Notes under the pieces: generated by a model
Seen by the model: the letters and a program-made list of their open reading frames with translations, nothing else
Told to the model about the DNA's origin: nothing
Database searches by the model: none
Program-made: the position numbers and the translations under genes
In this document: positions 5,363-7,599 of the stretch, one piece after another
How positions within the stretch are numbered: position 1 is the first letter of the stretch
How the letters are laid out: each line of letters opens with the position of its first letter
Assembly (NCBI GenBank): GCA_029265085.1
Contig: JAJUJY010000186.1
Span: forward strand, 1-7,599
Direction of reading: 5' to 3'
DNA length: 7,599 nucleotides
Source: Chloroflexota bacterium
Lineage (GTDB): Bacteria > Chloroflexota > Anaerolineae > Anaerolineales > Anaerolineaceae

Positions 5363-6035
5363 TAGTCTCTACGGGAGAAACCAATCCTGTAAAAGGTTTT
5401 GTTTTTTGACGCCGCCACAACCGCCAGCGATAAGCCAGGAAACCAATTCCAATCACACCCAAAACTGCAAACAACCAGACGGCGTATTCACGCAAGAACA
5501 GGCTGATTAACGCATATTCCTGTCCAAAAACAAAGCCCAAACCCAAAAGAAAAGTACACCAGACATATGCACCGATAAAGGTTGCGCCGACAAAAACCGG
5601 GTAAGACATGCGAGCCAGTCCAGCCGGAATACTGACCAATGTTCGCACACCAGGGATAACTCTCCCGAACAAGACCAGTCCCGGTCCCCAGCGCTGGAAG
5701 ATTTTTTCCGTACGATCAATCTCAGCCGGGTCAATCCGCAGACTGCGGGCAATCCGGTCAATTAACGGCCTACCGCCTAAACGCGCAACCCAATATGCAA
5801 TCGATGCACCGGCAACACTGCCCAACGCAGCAAATAATCCACCCAAAAAGCTGTAGGTAATTGGCAGTTGGTGATTTGAAATCAACATCCATCCCGCCAA
5901 CCCAAGAATAATTTCACTGGGTGTGATACCGGTGGCATTTTCAAACACCATCATCCCTGAGACCCCTAACCAACCAAACTGGTCAAAAATCCCCTGCAAA
6001 GACCCGACAATAAACTGCTCAATCGCTTCCAGCAT
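5352..6035 (-). CDS. DedA family integral membrane protein
   Basis: The 227-residue product belongs to the DedA/VTT family of inner-membrane proteins. Some members recycle undecaprenyl phosphate or other lipids across the membrane and many affect proton-motive-force homeostasis. Signatures are FENATGITPSEIILGLAG (31-48) with the membrane-embedded acidic residue Glu32 and Pro39, GSVAGASIAYWVARLGG (72-88), and FGRVIPGVR (123-131) followed by AGLARMSYPVF (138-148). The last membrane segment is near 187-203 and a basic tail follows. The ATG at 6035 is chosen for AGGAG 4 nt upstream; the frame extends to a TTG at 6068 inside a hairpin, which is rejected. Upstream lies a yybP-ykoY-type leader, implying manganese-responsive expression. 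Its final codons contain the -35 of the next operon. The substrate is not deducible. Confidence 0.92.
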   Translation of the reverse strand: MLEAIEQFIVGSLQGIFDQFGWLGVSGMMVFENATGITPSEIILGLAGWMLISNHQLPITYSFLGGLFAALGSVAGASIAYWVARLGGRPLIDRIARSLRIDPAEIDRTEKIFQRWGPGLVLFGRVIPGVRTLVSIPAGLARMSYPVFVGATFIGAYVWCTFLLGLGFVFGQEYALISLFLREYAVWLFAVLGVIGIGFLAYRWRLWRRQKTKPFTGLVSPVETIEN

Positions 6036-6055
6036 ATCTCTCCTTAGGATTAAAT

Positions 6056-6085
6056 AAGACCACCACAAATGAATGTGGTGGTCTT
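6056..6085 (-). terminator. 12-bp perfect hairpin before dedA, possible riboswitch terminator
   Basis: AAGACCACCACA (6056-6067) and TGTGGTGGTCTT (6074-6085) form a perfect 12-bp stem with a 6-nt loop. On the minus strand it is followed by ATTTAAT, only a moderate T tract, then by the dedA ribosome-binding site 11-15 nt later. It is best read as the expression platform of the riboswitch leader (terminator or ribosome-access switch). A less likely alternative is a terminator for transcription arriving from the hydrolase genes. Confidence 0.6.
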
Positions 6086-6091
6086 GCCATT

Positions 6092-6177
6092 TACGTTCTG
6101 GATAACCGGGAACATTTTGGGTTCCGTACTGACGATTATCCTGCCTGCGGGAAACAGGCGGCTACTCCCCAACCGAC
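6092..6177 (-). ncRNA. yybP-ykoY-like manganese riboswitch aptamer
   Basis: The minus strand carries GGGGAGTAGC (6170-6161), the conserved L1 motif of this class as I remember it. A hairpin GCCTG/CAGGC (6159-6155 with 6147-6143) follows. Next is a second arm: outer stem GGATAA/TTATCC (6141-6136 with 6105-6100), an internal loop holding CGTCAGTACG (6134-6125), and inner stem GGAAC/GTTCC (6125-6121 with 6113-6109). This order of motif, hairpin and stem-loop-stem matches the two-legged yybP-ykoY fold, in which the two conserved loops dock around Mn2+. The closing P1 helix is weak here: CGGTT (6175-6171) with AACG (6097-6094) and one bulge. Known members turn on genes, often Mn exporters, when Mn2+ is high. 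A DedA target is noteworthy. Confidence 0.72.
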
Positions 6178-6183
6178 TGCATT

Positions 6184-6212
6184 AGTGTAAAGGAAAAAAA
6201 TAAAAAAGTCAA
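6184..6212 (-). promoter_or_regulatory. Promoter of the dedA riboswitch transcript
   Basis: On the minus strand TTGACT (6207-6212) and TACACT (6184-6189) are exactly 17 bp apart. The -35 overlaps the stop codon of the upstream small gene. The predicted start near 6177 puts the first transcribed bases at the beginning of the aptamer, which supports both calls. The leader is about 140 nt long. Confidence 0.65.
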
Positions 6213-6469
6213 CAACCGGTCAAAGGATTGGAAGAATCCCCGCCATCTGCCATGTGTACTGAAATCAGGTCCAGACCAAGATCCCGGCATTGCAAAATCA
6301 CTCCGTACAAACCAGCGGAATCGGGCACGGAAATAATCATGCGGGTATTTGAGTCTTCATCGATCATGGCTTGAACACCGTCAAACCAGGTTGTCCATTC
6401 GGGTGAAAGCCTGTCGCGCACAACCAGATGATAGATTCTCTCAGTTATCCCAGGAATATTCAGGCTCAC
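6209..6469 (-). CDS. Small conserved hypothetical protein
   Basis: This 86-residue soluble protein has no known function. IYHLVVRDRLSPEWTTWFDG (12-31) followed by a short polar stretch, then LYGVILQCRDLGLDLISV (54-71), resembles a widespread family of small uncharacterised proteins that I recall with a pattern YHLxVxGxLxxxWSxWFxG ... ALxGxLxRxRDLGLxLxSV. The pattern suggests a compact alpha/beta domain. The start is GTG at 6469, overlapping the hydrolase TGA as GTGA, with AAGGA about 9-10 nt upstream. It is therefore co-translated with the hydrolase and may be its partner or regulator (inference). The C-terminal 15 residues are polar and probably disordered. The dedA promoter begins at its stop codon. 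Confidence 0.7.
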   Translation of the reverse strand: MSLNIPGITERIYHLVVRDRLSPEWTTWFDGVQAMIDEDSNTRMIISVPDSAGLYGVILQCRDLGLDLISVHMADGGDSSNPLTGC

Positions 6470-7599
6470 CGCAGATGATCCTTGAGTACATCGTCAAACC
6501 AATCAAAGACAAGCTGGCTCATCAAACTCAGATTGGTACCAACTGCATGGCTATCTGCGCCTTCATTTTGCGGGGTAATGATCAAATCTTTTTTCGAATT
6601 TTGAACTTTTTCAAGGCATTCTTTCGCCCAGATCTGTTCAGCCTCAAAATGGGTATATTCCTGTTCAGCAACGATATTTAACATCGGGCAGGTAATTAAT
6701 GACGGGTCTATTTTAAAATCCTGACTGACTGCCATTAATTCCTGGTTATTTGCAGCTCCCCAACGCCAGCGATAGGTATCTACCAAATTTAATGTTGCAG
6801 AAAACCGCTTTGGTTCCACTGCTGACCAGATCTTAAAAAGCAGTGAAGTATCCAAACGCAGCAGCTTTTGCGACCAAACCTTGGTAAAGTCTAAAATCAC
6901 ACTGCAAACAGCAAATGCCTTGATTCTTTTTTCCGCAGTCACTGCGCGGGTTAACAAATATCCTCCGCCGCTGATCCCATAACTCACCAGGCCTTGCGGA
7001 TCAATTTCCGGGCGGCTGAGTGCATAATCGACCACTGCGCGCATCGGTTCTTCTGTATCAAAGCGCATCGTTAATCCTTCATACGGCAGCGCACCTTGCC
7101 CGGGCAAATCCACAAAAAGCACATTGTATCCGCGCCGTAAGGCCTGCGGGACAATATAGCCGTATAAATCCTCAACAAATGTGTCCCCGCCGCCAATCAT
7201 CAATAATGTTTTGTGTGGCTTCGCAACTGAATCAACCTTTACAAAATATCCCGGCAGCATTTTCCCCTCAAACGGGACAGAAACCATCTCAATGGGTGGT
7301 TCAAATAACGCAGCCGCCTTGCGAAAACAATCCCGGCCTTTGAGGTAATAAGATAGGTAACGCGGATCAGAACGCGGGTTAAAGAAGGCTGGTGCACAGC
7401 GGTAATAGCTGTATGCGCGTAAAAAACTTTCCCGCGCGGAAACCATATGCCCACCAGCGAGTGAAGTTTGCGCACGAGCTTCCACCCGCTCTGCCAGGGC
7501 AGAAAATTCCGCAAACCAGCTTTCGGGATCGTAGTCTTTCACCTGAGAGGCAGCATAAAACAACTCGCCAATTTCCGTGCAGCCTGTCTGGGTAGCTCC
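6466..7599 (-). CDS. Alpha/beta hydrolase, FrsA/dipeptidyl-peptidase-like, 5'-truncated by the window edge
   Basis: The frame is open to the right edge, so 377 residues are visible and the true start lies outside. Residues here are numbered from the codon at 7599-7597. An N-terminal helical region (about 13-95, with AGGHMVSARESFLRAYSYYR) precedes the catalytic alpha/beta domain, an arrangement seen in FrsA and in 2,6-dihydropseudooxynicotine-hydrolase-like enzymes. IGGGDTFVEDLY (135-146) is the oxyanion region, YGISGGGYL (207-215) holds the nucleophile Ser210, and SHAVG (350-354) holds His351. The acid is uncertain: the usual position reads VAEQEYTHFEAE, without a clear Asp. The substrate is unknown; C-C hydrolases, esterases and peptidases all occur in the superfamily. 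No signal peptide can be judged. Its stop codon overlaps the start of the next small gene. Confidence 0.85.
   Translation of the reverse strand, partial: GATQTGCTEIGELFYAASQVKDYDPESWFAEFSALAERVEARAQTSLAGGHMVSARESFLRAYSYYRCAPAFFNPRSDPRYLSYYLKGRDCFRKAAALFEPPIEMVSVPFEGKMLPGYFVKVDSVAKPHKTLLMIGGGDTFVEDLYGYIVPQALRRGYNVLFVDLPGQGALPYEGLTMRFDTEEPMRAVVDYALSRPEIDPQGLVSYGISGGGYLLTRAVTAEKRIKAFAVCSVILDFTKVWSQKLLRLDTSLLFKIWSAVEPKRFSATLNLVDTYRWRWGAANNQELMAVSQDFKIDPSLITCPMLNIVAEQEYTHFEAEQIWAKECLEKVQNSKKDLIITPQNEGADSHAVGTNLSLMSQLVFDWFDDVLKDHLR

Noticed and set aside
6036..6068. TTG start at 6068 for DedA
   Set aside because: The codon lies in the leader hairpin; the ATG at 6035 has AGGAG at proper distance and matches DedA length.
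7561..7563. TTG at 7563 as the true start of the hydrolase
   Set aside because: The frame stays open to the window edge and homologs, as I recall them, continue further upstream, so the gene is treated as truncated.

Overview
The window reads as a chromosomal segment from a Chloroflexota bacterium, most likely of the Anaerolineae. This is inferred from remembered family resemblance (an RarA, an MSMEG_4193-type phosphatase, a DUF4395 protein beside a thioredoxin, a FrsA-like hydrolase) and not from a search. There is no mobile element, CRISPR array, tRNA or rRNA that I can see.

Layout. Bases 1-132 hold no gene but carry a good sigma70-type promoter pointing out of the left edge. Bases 133-1704 (minus) encode an FGGY-family sugar kinase. 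It is divergent from a plus-strand cluster at 1857-4211: rarA, a histidine phosphatase and a single-domain rhodanese, tightly packed or overlapping. From the right edge everything is on the minus strand: a 5'-truncated alpha/beta hydrolase (6466-7599), a small protein of unknown function coupled to it (6209-6469), a DedA membrane protein (5352-6035), a DUF4395 membrane protein (4612-5097) and a membrane-anchored thioredoxin (4208-4615). The thioredoxin and rhodanese converge with overlapping stop codons.

The most interesting parts are two minus-strand leaders. (1) The ~140-nt leader of dedA carries the hallmarks of a yybP-ykoY manganese riboswitch: GGGGAGTAGC, a hairpin, then a CGTCAGTACG internal loop between two stems. 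It is followed by a strong hairpin just before the ribosome-binding site. (2) The ~230-nt leader of DUF4395-thioredoxin looks like a complete ribosome-mediated attenuator: a promoter in the last codons of dedA, a 20-codon reading frame with a good ribosome-binding site and a Cys-Ile-Cys stretch, an intrinsic terminator 19 nt after its stop, and an alternative pairing in which the second half of the reading frame captures the 5' arm of the terminator. The predicted behaviour is read-through when cysteinyl-tRNA is scarce. With the thioredoxin, the Cys-containing DUF4395 protein and the convergent rhodanese, this suggests a thiol/sulfur-redox locus controlled by cysteine supply.

The remaining genes are housekeeping or general metabolism: RarA acts at stalled replication forks, the kinase phosphorylates an unidentified sugar, and the substrates of the phosphatase and the hydrolase are not deducible from sequence.
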